From contig NZ_VNHJ01000008.1 in NCBI RefSeq assembly GCF_008124525.1, positions 1-64,000 of the forward strand: a stretch of DNA of 64,000 nucleotides. Reading direction: 5' to 3'. Origin of the DNA: Oceanicella actignis (GTDB lineage Bacteria; Pseudomonadota; Alphaproteobacteria; Rhodobacterales; Rhodobacteraceae). The first letter of the stretch is position 1. Every line of letters starts with the position of its first letter. The notes under the pieces were generated by a model. It made no database searches, was not told where the DNA came from, and saw nothing but the letters and a program-made list of their open reading frames with translations. The translations under genes were made by a program, and so were the position numbers. This document shows positions 19,295-28,908 of this stretch, in pieces.

Positions 19295-20470
19295 ATGTCC
19301 GACATCGTCATCGCCGCCGCGGCGCGCACCCCGGTAGGCTCGTTCAACGGCTCGTTCGGCGCGACGCCCGCCCATGAGCTGGGCGCGACCGCCCTGCGCG
19401 GCGCGCTCGAGCGCGCGGGGCTGGCGCCCGAGGACGTCTCCGAAACCATCCTCGGCCAGGTGCTGACCGCCGCCCAGGGCCAGAACCCCGCCCGCCAGGC
19501 GCACATCGCCGCCGGCCTGCCGATCGAGAGCGCGGCCTGGGGCATCAACCAGGTGTGCGGCTCGGGCCTGCGCGCCGTGGCGCTGGCGGCCCAGCATGTC
19601 AGCCTGGGCGACGCCGGCATCGTGCTGGCCGGCGGGCAGGAGAGCATGTCGCTCGCGAGCCATGCCGCGCACCTGCGCGCGGGGCAGAAGATGGGCGATC
19701 TGAAGTTCGTCGACACGATGATCAAGGACGGCCTGTGGGACGCCTTCAACGGCTATCACATGGGCCAGACGGCCGAGAACGTGGCCAGCGCCTTCCAGAT
19801 CACCCGCGAGATGCAGGACGAATTCGCCGTCGCCTCGCAGAACAAGGCCGAGGCCGCGCAGAAGGCCGGCAAGTTCGACGAAGAGATCGTCCCCGTCGTG
19901 GTCAAGACCCGCAAGGGCGAGGTCACCGTCGACCGCGACGAGTACATCCGCCACGGCACGACGCTCGAGGCGCTGGCCAAGCTGCGCCCGGCCTTCGTCA
20001 AGGACGGCACCGTGACGGCGGGCAACGCCTCGGGGCTGAACGACGGCGCCGCGGCGGTGGTCGTCATGCGCGCCGACGAGGCCGAGCGCCGCGGGATCGA
20101 GCCGCTGGCGCGCATCGTCTCCTACGCCACGGCCGGCGTCGATCCGAAGGTCATGGGCACCGGCCCGATTCCCGCCTCGCGCAAGGCGCTCGAGAAGGCG
20201 GGCTGGAAGGTCGAGGATCTGGATCTGGTCGAGGCCAACGAGGCCTTCGCCGCCCAGGCGCTGGCCGTGAACAAGGAGATGGGCTGGGATCCGTCGATCG
20301 TGAACGTCAACGGCGGCGCCATCGCCATCGGCCACCCGATCGGCGCCTCGGGCGCGCGCATCCTGACCACGCTTCTGTTCGAGATGAAGCGCCGCGGCGC
20401 CAAGCGCGGCCTGGCGACGCTGTGCATCGGCGGCGGCATGGGCGTGGCGATGTGCGTCGAGCGCCCGTGA
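19295..20470 (+). CDS. phaA: acetyl-CoA C-acetyltransferase (beta-ketothiolase)
   Basis: Condenses two acetyl-CoA to acetoacetyl-CoA, the first step of PHB synthesis. 391 residues, typical. Active-site Cys is in [16 protein letters not shown] (about residue 88), the second catalytic motif is [19 protein letters not shown] (His near 348) and the third is [14 protein letters not shown] (Cys near 378). The start follows GAGGAGGAGAA. It is 125 bp after phaC and 75 bp before phaB on the same strand, forming a PHB operon. Confidence 0.97.
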   Translation: MSDIVIAAAARTPVGSFNGSFGATPAHELGATALRGALERAGLAPEDVSETILGQVLTAAQGQNPARQAHIAAGLPIESAAWGINQVCGSGLRAVALAAQHVSLGDAGIVLAGGQESMSLASHAAHLRAGQKMGDLKFVDTMIKDGLWDAFNGYHMGQTAENVASAFQITREMQDEFAVASQNKAEAAQKAGKFDEEIVPVVVKTRKGEVTVDRDEYIRHGTTLEALAKLRPAFVKDGTVTAGNASGLNDGAAAVVVMRADEAERRGIEPLARIVSYATAGVDPKVMGTGPIPASRKALEKAGWKVEDLDLVEANEAFAAQALAVNKEMGWDPSIVNVNGGAIAIGHPIGASGARILTTLLFEMKRRGAKRGLATLCIGGGMGVAMCVERP

Positions 20471-20545
20471 ACCGCCGCGCGGCGCCCGCCGCGCCGGGCG
20501 CCGCGGCTTTGCTGCATACGAACCACAGAGGGGAGAGAGAACGCC

Positions 20546-21268
20546 ATGGCACGAGTCGCACTTGTCACCGGGGGAACCCGCGGCATCGGCGCCGCGATTT
20601 CGGTCGCGCTCAAGAATGCGGGCTACGTCGTCGCCGCCAACTACGCCGGCAATGACGAGGCCGCCGCCAAGTTCACCGCCGAGACCGGCATCAAGACCTA
20701 CAAGTGGTCGGTCGCCGACTACGACGCCTGCAAGGAGGGCATCGCCCGCGTCGAGGCCGAGCTGGGCCCGATCGACGTTCTGGTCAACAACGCGGGCATC
20801 ACCCGCGACGCGCCCTTCCACAAGATGACGCGCGAGCAGTGGTCGCAGGTCATCGACACCAACCTGACGGGCCTGTTCAACATGACCCATCCGCTCTGGC
20901 CCTCGCTGCGCGAGCGCAAGTTCGGCCGCGTCATCAACATCTCGTCCATCAACGGGCAGAAGGGGCAGTTCGGGCAGGCCAACTACTCGGCCGCCAAGGC
21001 GGGCGATCTGGGCTTCACCAAGGCCCTGGCGCAGGAGGGCGCGCGCTACGGCATCACCGTGAACGCGATCTGCCCCGGCTACATCGCCACCGACATGGTC
21101 ATGGCCGTGCCCGAGAAGGTGCGCGAGCAGATCATCGCGCAGATCCCCGTCGGGCGCCTGGGCGAGCCCGAAGAGATCGCGCGCTGCGTGGTGTTCCTGG
21201 CCTCGGACGACGCCGGCTTCATCACCGGCGCGACCATGACGGCGAATGGCGGCCAGTACATGGTCTGA
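20546..21268 (+). CDS. phaB: acetoacetyl-CoA reductase (NADPH)
   Basis: Short-chain dehydrogenase of 240 residues that reduces acetoacetyl-CoA to (R)-3-hydroxybutyryl-CoA. Cofactor motif [23 protein letters not shown], catalytic Ser in [15 protein letters not shown] and the Tyr/Lys pair in [15 protein letters not shown] are all present, and the C-terminal [13 protein letters not shown] is typical of PhaB. The start ATG follows GAGGGGAGAGAGAAC. A strong hairpin 22 bp downstream ends the pha operon. Confidence 0.97.
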   Translation: MARVALVTGGTRGIGAAISVALKNAGYVVAANYAGNDEAAAKFTAETGIKTYKWSVADYDACKEGIARVEAELGPIDVLVNNAGITRDAPFHKMTREQWSQVIDTNLTGLFNMTHPLWPSLRERKFGRVINISSINGQKGQFGQANYSAAKAGDLGFTKALAQEGARYGITVNAICPGYIATDMVMAVPEKVREQIIAQIPVGRLGEPEEIARCVVFLASDDAGFITGATMTANGGQYMV

Positions 21269-21290
21269 GGCCGCGCCGCGGCGACTGACG

Positions 21291-21316
21291 GGGGCCGGTC
21301 CGAAAGGACCGGCCCC
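21291..21316 (+). terminator. terminator of the pha operon
   Basis: An 11-bp perfect stem GGGGCCGGTCC (21291-21301), GNRA loop GAAA, GGACCGGCCCC (21306-21316), then TTGCGC. The T tract is short but the stem is very stable and lies directly after phaB. Confidence 0.7.
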
Positions 21317-21393
21317 TTGCGCTTGCGCAGGGCGGCGCGGTCGTGCCAACCTCCGCGGCGTCCGGGCCGGAGGCCCGATCGGAGAAACCGCGC

Positions 21394-22317
21394 ATGTCTC
21401 GAACCATTGGACCGACGGCCGCCGCGGCGCCCGATCCCGCGCAGGCGCGGGCGCGGCTGCGCGCCACCCTGATCGGGGGTCTGGCGGTGGCGCTGTGGTC
21501 GGCGCTGGCGCTTCTGACCGTGCTGTCGGGCCAGGTCCCGCCCTTTCAGCTGACCGCCATGTGCCTGGCCATCGGCGGCGCGGCGGGCGCGGCGCTGAGT
21601 GCGCTGCGCGGGGGCGATCCGCTGGCGGCGCTGCGGCAAAGGCCGGCGGCGCTGGCGCTGGGGATCGGCGGCATATTCGGCTATCACTTCTTCTACTTCA
21701 CGGCGCTGCGCAATGCGCCGGCGGCCGAGGCCGGGCTGATCGCCTATTTGTGGCCGCTGCTGATCGTGCTGTTCTCGGGGCTTCTGCCCGGCGAGCGGCT
21801 GCGCGCGGCGCATCTGGCCGGCGCGGCGACGGCGCTGGCGGGCGCGGCGCTGATCATCTCGCAGGGCGGGACGCTGCGCTTTGCGCCCGAGCACGCCGCG
21901 GGCTTCGCCGCGGCGGGGGCCTGCGCGCTGATCTGGTCGGGCTATTCGGTGCTCAGCCGCGTGGCGGGCCATGTGCCCACCGACGCGGTGACGGGCTTTT
22001 GCCTGGCGGGCGCGGCGCTGAGCGCGCTGTGCCATCTGGCGCTCGAGCGCACGGTGTGGCCGCAGGACGCCGTGCAATGGGCGGCGACGGTCGGGCTTGG
22101 GCTTGGACCGCTGGGGCTGGCCTTTCACGCCTGGGATGTGGGGGTCAAGCGCGGCGACATCCAGCTGCTGGGCGTCGCCGCCTATGCGGCGCCGCTGGCC
22201 TCGACGCTGGCGCTGGCGGCGGCGGGGCTGGCCGAGCTGACGCCGCGCCTTTTGCTGGCGGCGGCGCTGATCGCGGGCGGCGCGGCGCTGGCGGCGATGG
22301 GTTCGCGCCGGCGCTGA
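21394..22317 (+). CDS. EamA/DMT family membrane transporter
   Basis: A 307-residue inner-membrane protein with about ten hydrophobic helices arranged as two EamA halves (first half to about 145, second to the C-terminus). The family motif GIFGYHFFYFTALRNAPAAEAGLIAYLWPLLIVLFSGLLPGE is typical of drug/metabolite exporters. Substrate cannot be predicted. ATG 21394 follows GGAGAAACC; an upstream in-frame ATG at 21343 is less likely because it lacks a ribosome site. Confidence 0.88.
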   Translation: MSRTIGPTAAAAPDPAQARARLRATLIGGLAVALWSALALLTVLSGQVPPFQLTAMCLAIGGAAGAALSALRGGDPLAALRQRPAALALGIGGIFGYHFFYFTALRNAPAAEAGLIAYLWPLLIVLFSGLLPGERLRAAHLAGAATALAGAALIISQGGTLRFAPEHAAGFAAAGACALIWSGYSVLSRVAGHVPTDAVTGFCLAGAALSALCHLALERTVWPQDAVQWAATVGLGLGPLGLAFHAWDVGVKRGDIQLLGVAAYAAPLASTLALAAAGLAELTPRLLLAAALIAGGAALAAMGSRRR

Positions 22318-22366
22318 GACAGGGCCTGGAGACAGGGCGCGGGCGCCGGGCCGGGGGCGCGCACGC

Positions 22367-22396
22367 AAAAGGCCCGGGCCGCGCGGGCTCCGGGCC
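22367..22396 (-). terminator. terminator of the YdcH-like gene
   Basis: On the minus strand GGCCCGG (22390-22396), a 12-nt loop and CCGGGCC (22371-22377) are followed by TTTT (22367-22370). Confidence 0.5.
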
Positions 22397-22445
22397 AGGC
22401 GGGCCGGCGCCTGGGCCGGCCCATGGTCCGCGGCTCGCGCCGCGC

Positions 22446-22619
22446 TCAGTGGCGCGTGGGCGAGAGCCGCTCGATCTCCTCCTTGATGCGGAGCTTCTGC
22501 TTCTTGAGCTTGCCGATTTCGAGGTCGTCGGCGGCGGGGCTGCGCTGTTCGGCCTCGATAAGCCGCGAGAGCGCCTCATGCTTCTTGCGAAGTTGGGCGA
22601 GATGCGCATCCAGACTCAT
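22446..22619 (-). CDS. YdcH/DUF465 family small coiled-coil protein
   Basis: A 57-residue charged protein starting MSLDAHLAQLRKKHEALSR with a second helix EIGKLKKQKLRIKEEIERL, the two-helix hairpin characteristic of DUF465 (YdcH). Function in the family is unknown. The start is fixed by AAAAGGAGACGCCG directly upstream. It is monocistronic, with its own terminator. Confidence 0.85.
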   Translation of the reverse strand: MSLDAHLAQLRKKHEALSRLIEAEQRSPAADDLEIGKLKKQKLRIKEEIERLSPTRH

Positions 22620-22734
22620 CGGCGTCTCCTTTTCTGGGTTGGTCCGCCCCATGATCTAAGCACCGCGCGGCGCGCCTGTCACCCATCACGAAAAGGCATT
22701 CGCTCACGATTTTTTGCAACCTGAGCGAAAACGC

Positions 22735-23934
22735 TCAACTCCCGGCCTCGGCCCGGGGCAGCGCCCGCTCGGCCAGACGCGACCACCAGGCCACGCCCAG
22801 GGGCAGGATCTGGTCGTTGAAGTCATAGGCCGGGTGGTGCAGCGGCGCGCTCGGGCCGTTGCCGATGAAGACGAAGGCGGCCGGCACGCGGCGGGCGATG
22901 AAGGCGAAATCCTCGCCGCCCAGAGAGGGGCGCGCGGCGCGGTTGACGCGCTCGGCGCCGACCAGCTCCTGGCATATGTCCGCGGCGAAGGCGGTCGCCT
23001 CGGGGTCGTTGACCAGCGCCGGATAGGCGTCGAGGCCGAGCTCGGCCTCGATCTCGACGCCCATCGCCTCGCCGATCAGGCGGCACTGGGCGCGCATCTG
23101 GTCGATGATCATGCGCGCGACCGAATCGTCGAAGGCGCGCACTGTGCCGCCCAGCTCGGCCTCGTCGGCGATGACGTTCGTGGCCGAACCGGCGTGGAAC
23201 CGCGTCACCGACAGCACGGCGGGCTGCATCGGATCGCGCCGGCGGCTGATGATGGTCTGGAAGGCCGAGACCAGCTGCACGCCCGCCATGAGCGGGTCGC
23301 GCGCCATGTCGGGATGCGCCGCATGACCGCCCTTGCCGCGGATGCGGATGCGGAACTGGTCGGCATAGGCCAGAACCGGCCCCGGCGCGGTGGCGAAGGC
23401 GCCCTCGGCGGTCTGGGGGTCGTTGTGCAGGCCGAAGGCCGCGCGCACGGGCCAGCGGTCCAGCAGCCCGTCGGCGATCATCGCCTCGGCGCCGGCGCCC
23501 CCTTCCTCGGCCGGCTGGAAGCAGAACACGATCGTGCCCGAGAACGCCCGCGTCTGCGCAAGCCGCCGCGCCGCGCCCAGCAGCATGGCGGTGTGGCCGT
23601 CATGGCCGCAGGCATGCATGCGCCCCGCATGGCGCGAGGCCCAGGGCAACCCGGTGGCCTCGTCCATGGGCAAGGCGTCCATGTCGGCGCGCAGAAGGAT
23701 TCGCCGCGACGCGTCCGCGGCCGGCCCGTCGGCGCCGTGCAGGATGCCGACCACGCCGGTGCGGCCGACGCCCTCATGCACCTCGTCGAAGCCGAAGGCG
23801 CGCAGGCGCTCGGCCACCACGCGGGCGGTGCGCGATTCCTCGTAGGCCAGCTCGGGATGCATGTGCAGGTCGCGCCGCCACTCGGTCAGCTCGGGCGCCA
23901 TGGCGGCGATCGCGTTGGGAATGGGCAGGGTCAT
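22735..23934 (-). CDS. M20 family metallo-amidohydrolase
   Basis: A 399-residue peptidase M20D-type amidohydrolase (hippurate hydrolase / N-acyl amino acid hydrolase group). Metal-binding residues are in RADMDALPM, HACGHDGHTAML and QPAEEGGAGAEAMI, and the dimerisation (lid) domain carries GKGGHAAHP. The C-terminal SLGGEDFAFI holds the last metal-binding His/Glu region. It probably hydrolyses an N-acyl amino acid in the cytoplasm, but the substrate is not deducible. It sits 44 bp downstream of the methyltransferase gene on the same strand. Confidence 0.92.
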   Translation of the reverse strand: MTLPIPNAIAAMAPELTEWRRDLHMHPELAYEESRTARVVAERLRAFGFDEVHEGVGRTGVVGILHGADGPAADASRRILLRADMDALPMDEATGLPWASRHAGRMHACGHDGHTAMLLGAARRLAQTRAFSGTIVFCFQPAEEGGAGAEAMIADGLLDRWPVRAAFGLHNDPQTAEGAFATAPGPVLAYADQFRIRIRGKGGHAAHPDMARDPLMAGVQLVSAFQTIISRRRDPMQPAVLSVTRFHAGSATNVIADEAELGGTVRAFDDSVARMIIDQMRAQCRLIGEAMGVEIEAELGLDAYPALVNDPEATAFAADICQELVGAERVNRAARPSLGGEDFAFIARRVPAAFVFIGNGPSAPLHHPAYDFNDQILPLGVAWWSRLAERALPRAEAGS

Positions 23935-23978
23935 TGGTCTTGCTCCTTCGGGGCCGGCCCGGGGGCGGGCCGCATGGG

Positions 23979-24779
23979 TCAGATGTTGCGCGCGCCGCCT
24001 CGCTCGGGGCCGGGGTCGAGCGGCAGGGGCGCCGCGTCGCGCAACACCCTCGCCGCCTCGGCCGAGAAATCGTCGGCGTCGCGCTCGTGCCGGGGGCCGG
24101 CATGCAGCACGAAGGGCGCCAGCAGCGCGAAGGGGCCGCGCGCGCCCTTGCGCGCGGCGACGATGACGCGCTTGGCCGGGCGGCCCGCGCGCCCCGCCAG
24201 CGGCAGCACGCGCATGTCTCCGGCCCGCCCCTCGAGCGCCGCCAGCAGACGCGGCAGCCTTTCGGCCCGGTGGATGAGCGTCAGCCGTCCGCGCGGGCGC
24301 AGCCTGCGCAGCGCCGCGTCGATCCAGTCCTCGAGCGCGGCGCCCCCTTCGCGATGGGCCGCGTCGCGCCCCGGATCGGCCGCCTCAGAGGCCGCGCCAT
24401 GCGCGAACCAGGGCGGATTGGCGATGACGTGGTCGAATTGCAGCGCCCGCAGCGCCTCGGGCATGCGCAGCACGTCGCCCTCATGCACCGTCAGCGCCGC
24501 GCCGTTGCGCGCCGCGTTGCGCCGCGCCAGGGCGGCATAGGCGGGCTGCAGCTCGAGCCCGTGCAGCTCGACCCCCGGCGCGCGCGCATGCAGGCACAGC
24601 GCCGCCGCCCCGACGCCGCAGCCCAGGTCCAGGACCCGCTCGCCGGGCCGCGCGGGGCACGCCGCGGCCAGCAGCACCGGATCTGTCGCCGCGCGATAGC
24701 CGCCGCGCGGCTGCGCGAGGCGCACGCGCCCGCCCAGCAGCAGGTCCTCGGTCACCTCGAACGCGGCCTCGCCGGTCAT
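23979..24779 (-). CDS. TrmN6-like N6-adenine methyltransferase
   Basis: A 266-residue class I SAM-dependent methyltransferase. SAM motif VLDLGCGVGAAALCL and catalytic NPPW in FDHVIANPPWF mark it as an N6-adenine methylase, and ATDPVLLAAAC just before motif I is typical of the tRNA1(Val) A37 methyltransferase (TrmN6/YfiC) group. The target may instead be another RNA. Its start overlaps the stop of the upstream DUF2007 gene by 4 bp, so the two are translationally coupled. Confidence 0.85.
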   Translation of the reverse strand: MTGEAAFEVTEDLLLGGRVRLAQPRGGYRAATDPVLLAAACPARPGERVLDLGCGVGAAALCLHARAPGVELHGLELQPAYAALARRNAARNGAALTVHEGDVLRMPEALRALQFDHVIANPPWFAHGAASEAADPGRDAAHREGGAALEDWIDAALRRLRPRGRLTLIHRAERLPRLLAALEGRAGDMRVLPLAGRAGRPAKRVIVAARKGARGPFALLAPFVLHAGPRHERDADDFSAEAARVLRDAAPLPLDPGPERGGARNI

Positions 24780-25006
24780 GCGCCGGCGCCCGTCAGCTCG
24801 TCGCCCAGGCCGTTCTCGCGCAGGATCGCGCGCGCGCGAAACCCGTCGCGGCGCGCCACCGCAAGGCGGCGCGGCAGGATGCCCAGCGACCCCTCGAGGA
24901 CGCTCGTATGGACGTCCAATTCGAAGCAGTCTATACCCTCGGCGCGCAGAAGCGCCGTGGCGAAGGCCATCAGCGCCGGGTCGTTGGTGCGAAGCAGTTC
25001 GTCCAT
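24776..25006 (-). CDS. DUF2007-type small protein
   Basis: A 76-residue protein beginning MDELLRTNDPALMAFATALLRAEGIDCFELD, the pattern of the DUF2007 (putative signal-transducing/GlnB-like fold) family: tandem acidic N-terminus, helix with LLRAEGI, then strand. Conserved in Alphaproteobacteria immediately before a methyltransferase gene, with which it overlaps (ATGA). It diverges from polyprenyl synthase across 65 bp. Confidence 0.8.
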   Translation of the reverse strand: MDELLRTNDPALMAFATALLRAEGIDCFELDVHTSVLEGSLGILPRRLAVARRDGFRARAILRENGLGDELTGAGA

Positions 25007-25071
25007 GCCGATCTTCTACCGCCGGGCCGACCCGCCGTCGAGCGCCGGCCTTCGTTCGGGAGTATGCCAAG

Positions 25072-26061
25072 GTGACCGCGTCAGGCCCCTTCGAGACCTT
25101 GAGCGCCCTGGTGGCGGGCGATCTGGCCGCCGTCAACGCCATGATCCGCGCGCGGATGGAATCCGAGCACGCGCCGCGGATCCCCGAGGTCACCGCCCAT
25201 CTGGTCGAGGCGGGCGGCAAGCGGCTGCGCCCCATGCTGACCCTGGCCGCCGCGCGCCTGTGCGGCTATGGCGGAGAGGATCACGTCAAGCTGGCCGCGA
25301 CGGTCGAGTTCATCCACACCGCGACGCTGCTGCATGACGACGTGGTGGACGAAAGCGACAAGCGGCGCGGGCGACCGACGGCGAACCTTCTGTGGGACAA
25401 CAAGTCGAGCGTGCTGGTCGGCGACTACCTGTTCTCGCGCTCGTTCCAGCTGATGGTCGAGACGGGCAGCCTGCGCGTGCTCGACATCCTGGCCAACGCC
25501 TCGGCCGTGATCGCCGAGGGCGAGGTGCTGCAGCTGTCCACGGCCAACGATCTGAGCGTGACCGAGGCCACCTATCTGACCATGATCCACGGCAAGACGG
25601 CCGCGCTCTTCGCCGCGGCCGCGCAGGTGGGCGGCGTGATCGCCGACGCGCCCGAGCGCCAGGTCGAAGCCCTGCGCATCTATGGCGAGGAGCTGGGCAT
25701 GGCCTTCCAGATCGTCGACGACGTGCTGGACTATGGCGGCGTGTCCGAAACGCTGGGCAAGAATGTCGGCGACGACTTCCGCGAGGGGAAGGTGACGCTG
25801 CCGGTGCTTTACGCCATCGCCGCCGAGGACGAGGCCGGCATGGCCTTCTGGCGCCGCGTCATCGAAAAGCGCGCGCAAGGGCCCGGCGATCTGGAGGAGG
25901 CCGTCGCGCGCATGCGCGCCGCCCGCGCGCTCGAGCGCAGCGCCGAGGCGGCGCGCGAGCGGGCCGCGCGGGCGCGCGCCGCGCTCGAGGCCTTCCCGCC
26001 CTCGGAGCTGCGCGCGGCGCTGGACGGCATCGCCGATTTCGTGGTCTCGCGGGTGCGCTGA
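25072..26061 (+). CDS. ispB: all-trans polyprenyl diphosphate synthase
   Basis: Makes the long isoprenoid tail of ubiquinone (octaprenyl to decaprenyl; likely C50 in this lineage) from FPP and IPP. 329 residues. First aspartate-rich motif LLHDDVVDES (about 87-96), second QIVDDVLDYGG, plus the GGKRLRPML allyl/IPP-binding block and GKTAALFAAA. GTG 25072 is taken as the start because GGGAG lies 9 nt upstream and the resulting N-terminus fits the family. It would supply ubiA, encoded 26 kb away. Confidence 0.93.
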   Translation: MTASGPFETLSALVAGDLAAVNAMIRARMESEHAPRIPEVTAHLVEAGGKRLRPMLTLAAARLCGYGGEDHVKLAATVEFIHTATLLHDDVVDESDKRRGRPTANLLWDNKSSVLVGDYLFSRSFQLMVETGSLRVLDILANASAVIAEGEVLQLSTANDLSVTEATYLTMIHGKTAALFAAAAQVGGVIADAPERQVEALRIYGEELGMAFQIVDDVLDYGGVSETLGKNVGDDFREGKVTLPVLYAIAAEDEAGMAFWRRVIEKRAQGPGDLEEAVARMRAARALERSAEAARERAARARAALEAFPPSELRAALDGIADFVVSRVR

Positions 26062-26089
26062 GCGCCGCGCCGCGCGGCCGGAACGGCGT

Positions 26090-26977
26090 TCAGGACAACG
26101 CCCCCGCCTCGGCCCACCATCCGCGCGCACGCGCCGCCGCGGCCGCCGCGCGCGCGGGGCCCGGGGCGTCGAACAGCGCGAAGCAGGTGGCGCCGCTGCC
26201 CGACATGCGCGCGGCCAGCGCCCCCGGCGCGGCGGCGAGCATCTCGAGCGGCGCCGCGATGTCGGGCGCCACGCGCAGCGCCGCCGGCTGAAGATCGTTG
26301 CGCTGGGCGCGCAGCCATTGCGCGAAGGGGCCGATGCCCGCCTCGGGCGGCGGCATGGGCGCGGCCGGCGCGCCGTCGCGCCGCTCGAGCGCGGCGAAGA
26401 CCGCGGCGGTGGGAACCGGCACGCCGGGATTGACCAGCGCGATCCACAGCCCCGCCGGGATCCGCGCGGGCGTCAGCGCCTCGCCCACGCCGCGCATCAG
26501 CCAGGCGCCCGGCCGGATGCAGACCGGCACGTCCGCGCCCAGCCGCGCGCCAAGGCGGCGCAAGGCCTCGTCATCCAGCCCCAGCGCCCACAGCGCGTTC
26601 AACGCCCGCAGCGCCGCCGCCGCGTCGGACGAGCCGCCGCCCACCCCCGAGGCCGGCGGCAGGCGCTTGGTCAGCCGCAGCGCGGCGCCGCCCGGATCGC
26701 GCCCCGCCGCCCGCGCCTGCGCGCGCAGCATCCGGGCGGCGCGCAGGACCAGATTGTCTTCCGCCGGCGGCAGGGCGCCGGCGAAGGGCCCCTCGACCGC
26801 AAGGGCGACGGGCGCATCCGCGCCGGCGCCGGCGGGCGCGGCGCCGAGCGAATCGCCGATGGCGGGAAAGACCGCCAGGCTGTCGAGCAGATGCATCCCG
26901 TCGGCCCGCCGCCCCAGCACATGCAGGTGCAGGTTGACCTTGGCGGGCGCCTCCTCGCGGATCGGGGCGGGCGTCAC
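26090..26977 (-). CDS. ispE: 4-diphosphocytidyl-2-C-methyl-D-erythritol kinase
   Basis: GHMP kinase of the non-mevalonate isoprenoid pathway, 295 residues. The N-terminal AKVNLHLHVLGRRADGMH, the ATP-binding loop LPPASGVGGGSSDAAAALRALN and the C-terminal ARMSGSGATCFALF are all typical. The GTG start at 26977 overlaps the upstream gene stop by 4 bp (GTGA), showing translational coupling to the TPR gene. Confidence 0.95.
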   Translation of the reverse strand: MTPAPIREEAPAKVNLHLHVLGRRADGMHLLDSLAVFPAIGDSLGAAPAGAGADAPVALAVEGPFAGALPPAEDNLVLRAARMLRAQARAAGRDPGGAALRLTKRLPPASGVGGGSSDAAAALRALNALWALGLDDEALRRLGARLGADVPVCIRPGAWLMRGVGEALTPARIPAGLWIALVNPGVPVPTAAVFAALERRDGAPAAPMPPPEAGIGPFAQWLRAQRNDLQPAALRVAPDIAAPLEMLAAAPGALAARMSGSGATCFALFDAPGPARAAAAAARARGWWAEAGALS

Positions 26978-28722
26978 TTGGCCGCGCCCTCCTGCGCCGC
27001 GCGCTCCTCGGCCAGCACGGCGTCGAGGCCGCGCGCCAGCTTCTTGCGGATGCGCTCTGCGTCCTTCTCCTCGGGGCCGAGGGACAGGGCGCGCTTCCAC
27101 TGGAACCGCGCCTCGAGCTTGCGCCCCACCATCCAAAGCGCGTCGCCGAAATGGTCGTTGAGGATGGGATCGCTGGGTTCGAGCTCGACCGCGCGTTCAA
27201 GCACGGGCACGGCCTCTTCGTATTTGCCCAGGCGATACAGCACCCAGCCCAGCGAGTCGGTGATGAAGCCGTCGTCCGGGCGCAGCTCGACCGCCTTTTC
27301 GATCATCTCGCGGGCGCGCTCGATGTTGCGGCCCATCTCGACCCACGAGTAGCCCAGATAGTTCAGCACCAGCGGCTGGTCGGGCTGCAGCTCGAGCGCG
27401 CGCAGGAAATCGGCCTCGGCCTTGTCCCACTGGCCCGAGCGCTCGTAGGCGATGCCGCGCTCGTAGAACAGGCTCCAGTGACGCGGCTCGGGCGCATCGA
27501 TCAGGGCGATGGCGCGCGAATAGGCCTCGGCCGCCTCGGCGAAGCGCTTTTGCATGCGCAAGAGGCCGCCCAGCGCCAGATGCGCCGACAGCTCGTCCGG
27601 GCGGTCCTCGGTCAGGCCGCGCAGCGCCGTCAGCGCCTCTTCGACGCGGCCCGTGCGCGCCAGGGCGTTGGCGCGCAGGATCTCGGCCTGCGTGAAGTTG
27701 GGCGAGCGCCGCGGGATTCCCGCCAGCATCTCGGCCGCCATCTCGTGCCGGTTCATCGAGGACAGGACGTCCGCCGCCAGAAGCCGCGCCTGTTCGTTGA
27801 GCGGGTCGAGCTCGACCGCAAGGCGCGCATAAAGGAACCCGCCCGCCGCGCGCGCCCCGGCTTCCGAGCCCGCCAGGACCGCCGCGGCGGCCAGAAGCGC
27901 CTCGGCCGCGCCCTGGCGCGCGTCGCTCACCCCAAGCGCCGGCGCCTCGCCCTTGTCGAGCCGGGCGAGGTCGGCCTGCGCCATCGCCTGCGGCAGGCGC
28001 CCGTCCTCGGCGGCCTGCGCGATGAGCGCGCGCGCCTCGTCAAGACGCCCCAGGGCGGCCAGCGCGGCGGCGCGGGCGCGCTCGACATTGCCCGAAAGCG
28101 GGGCGTCGTCCTGCGCCGCATCGGCCGCGGCGCGCGAAAACGCCTCGAGCGCGCCGGCCGCATCGCCGCGCACCAGCCGCGCCAGACCCGCGTGATAAAG
28201 CCCCAGCCGCGCCGTCGGCCCCGACTCGCCCAGCTCGGCGAAGGCTGCGCGCGCGTCCTCGTCGCGGCCGCGGCCCGTCTCGGCCCAGCCCAGCAGCAGC
28301 GCCCTCAGCAAGGATGGAAAGGCCCGCGCGCCTTCGCCGCGCAAGAGCTCGGCGGCGGCGTCGTAGTCGCCGTCGCGAAAGGCCTCGGCCGTCAGCACGG
28401 TGACCGCCAGCCGATCGCCCGGGCGCGCGCGCAGCAGCTCTTCGGCCGCAAGCGCCGCGTCGCGCAAACGGCCCGCCGCCGCCAGATAGGTGACCGCCTT
28501 GACGCGCAGATCCTGATTGCCGGGATCGTGCGCCATGGCCGCGACGTAGTAGCGCGCCGCCGCCTCGAGGTCGTTCAGCCGCTCGGCATGGCGCGCGGCC
28601 AGATAGGCGCCCGACAGGCCATGCGCCGTCTGCGCCTGCGCGGCGCCCGGACCGAACTTCGCGCCCGCGCCGAACGCCGCCATCGCCACCGCCGCCGCCG
28701 CAAGGGCCCTGAACTTCGCCAT
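26974..28722 (-). CDS. secreted/periplasmic tetratricopeptide repeat protein
   Basis: A 582-residue protein with an N-terminal signal-like segment (MAKFRALAAAAVAMAAFGAGAKF...AQA) and many TPR units through to the C-terminus, the clearest being WSLFYERGIAYERSGQWDKAEADFLRALELQPDQ, LVLNYLGYSWVEMGRNIERAREMIEKAVELRPDD, and ILNDHFGDALWMVGRKLEARFQWKRALSL (described in part). Alphaproteobacterial proteins of this type lie next to ispE. It is presumably a periplasmic scaffold, possibly in envelope assembly; no enzyme motif is seen. Its stop overlaps ispE. Confidence 0.88.
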   Translation of the reverse strand: MAKFRALAAAAVAMAAFGAGAKFGPGAAQAQTAHGLSGAYLAARHAERLNDLEAAARYYVAAMAHDPGNQDLRVKAVTYLAAAGRLRDAALAAEELLRARPGDRLAVTVLTAEAFRDGDYDAAAELLRGEGARAFPSLLRALLLGWAETGRGRDEDARAAFAELGESGPTARLGLYHAGLARLVRGDAAGALEAFSRAAADAAQDDAPLSGNVERARAAALAALGRLDEARALIAQAAEDGRLPQAMAQADLARLDKGEAPALGVSDARQGAAEALLAAAAVLAGSEAGARAAGGFLYARLAVELDPLNEQARLLAADVLSSMNRHEMAAEMLAGIPRRSPNFTQAEILRANALARTGRVEEALTALRGLTEDRPDELSAHLALGGLLRMQKRFAEAAEAYSRAIALIDAPEPRHWSLFYERGIAYERSGQWDKAEADFLRALELQPDQPLVLNYLGYSWVEMGRNIERAREMIEKAVELRPDDGFITDSLGWVLYRLGKYEEAVPVLERAVELEPSDPILNDHFGDALWMVGRKLEARFQWKRALSLGPEEKDAERIRKKLARGLDAVLAEERAAQEGAAK

Positions 28723-28908
28723 GTCTCTTCGATCCCGCCGTATTGCGCCGCCCGGTGCGGCCCCCGGGCATCCTAACCGCCCCGCGCGCCGTGGCAATGC
28801 GCATGCGCCCCCGCGCCCTTTCGCGCCATGCCCGCGCCAAAATTTGAACATGGCGCCGTGATCGTCTAGGACATGTGCAACCCGCCCTTCGGGGCCCTGC
28901 GAGGCGTC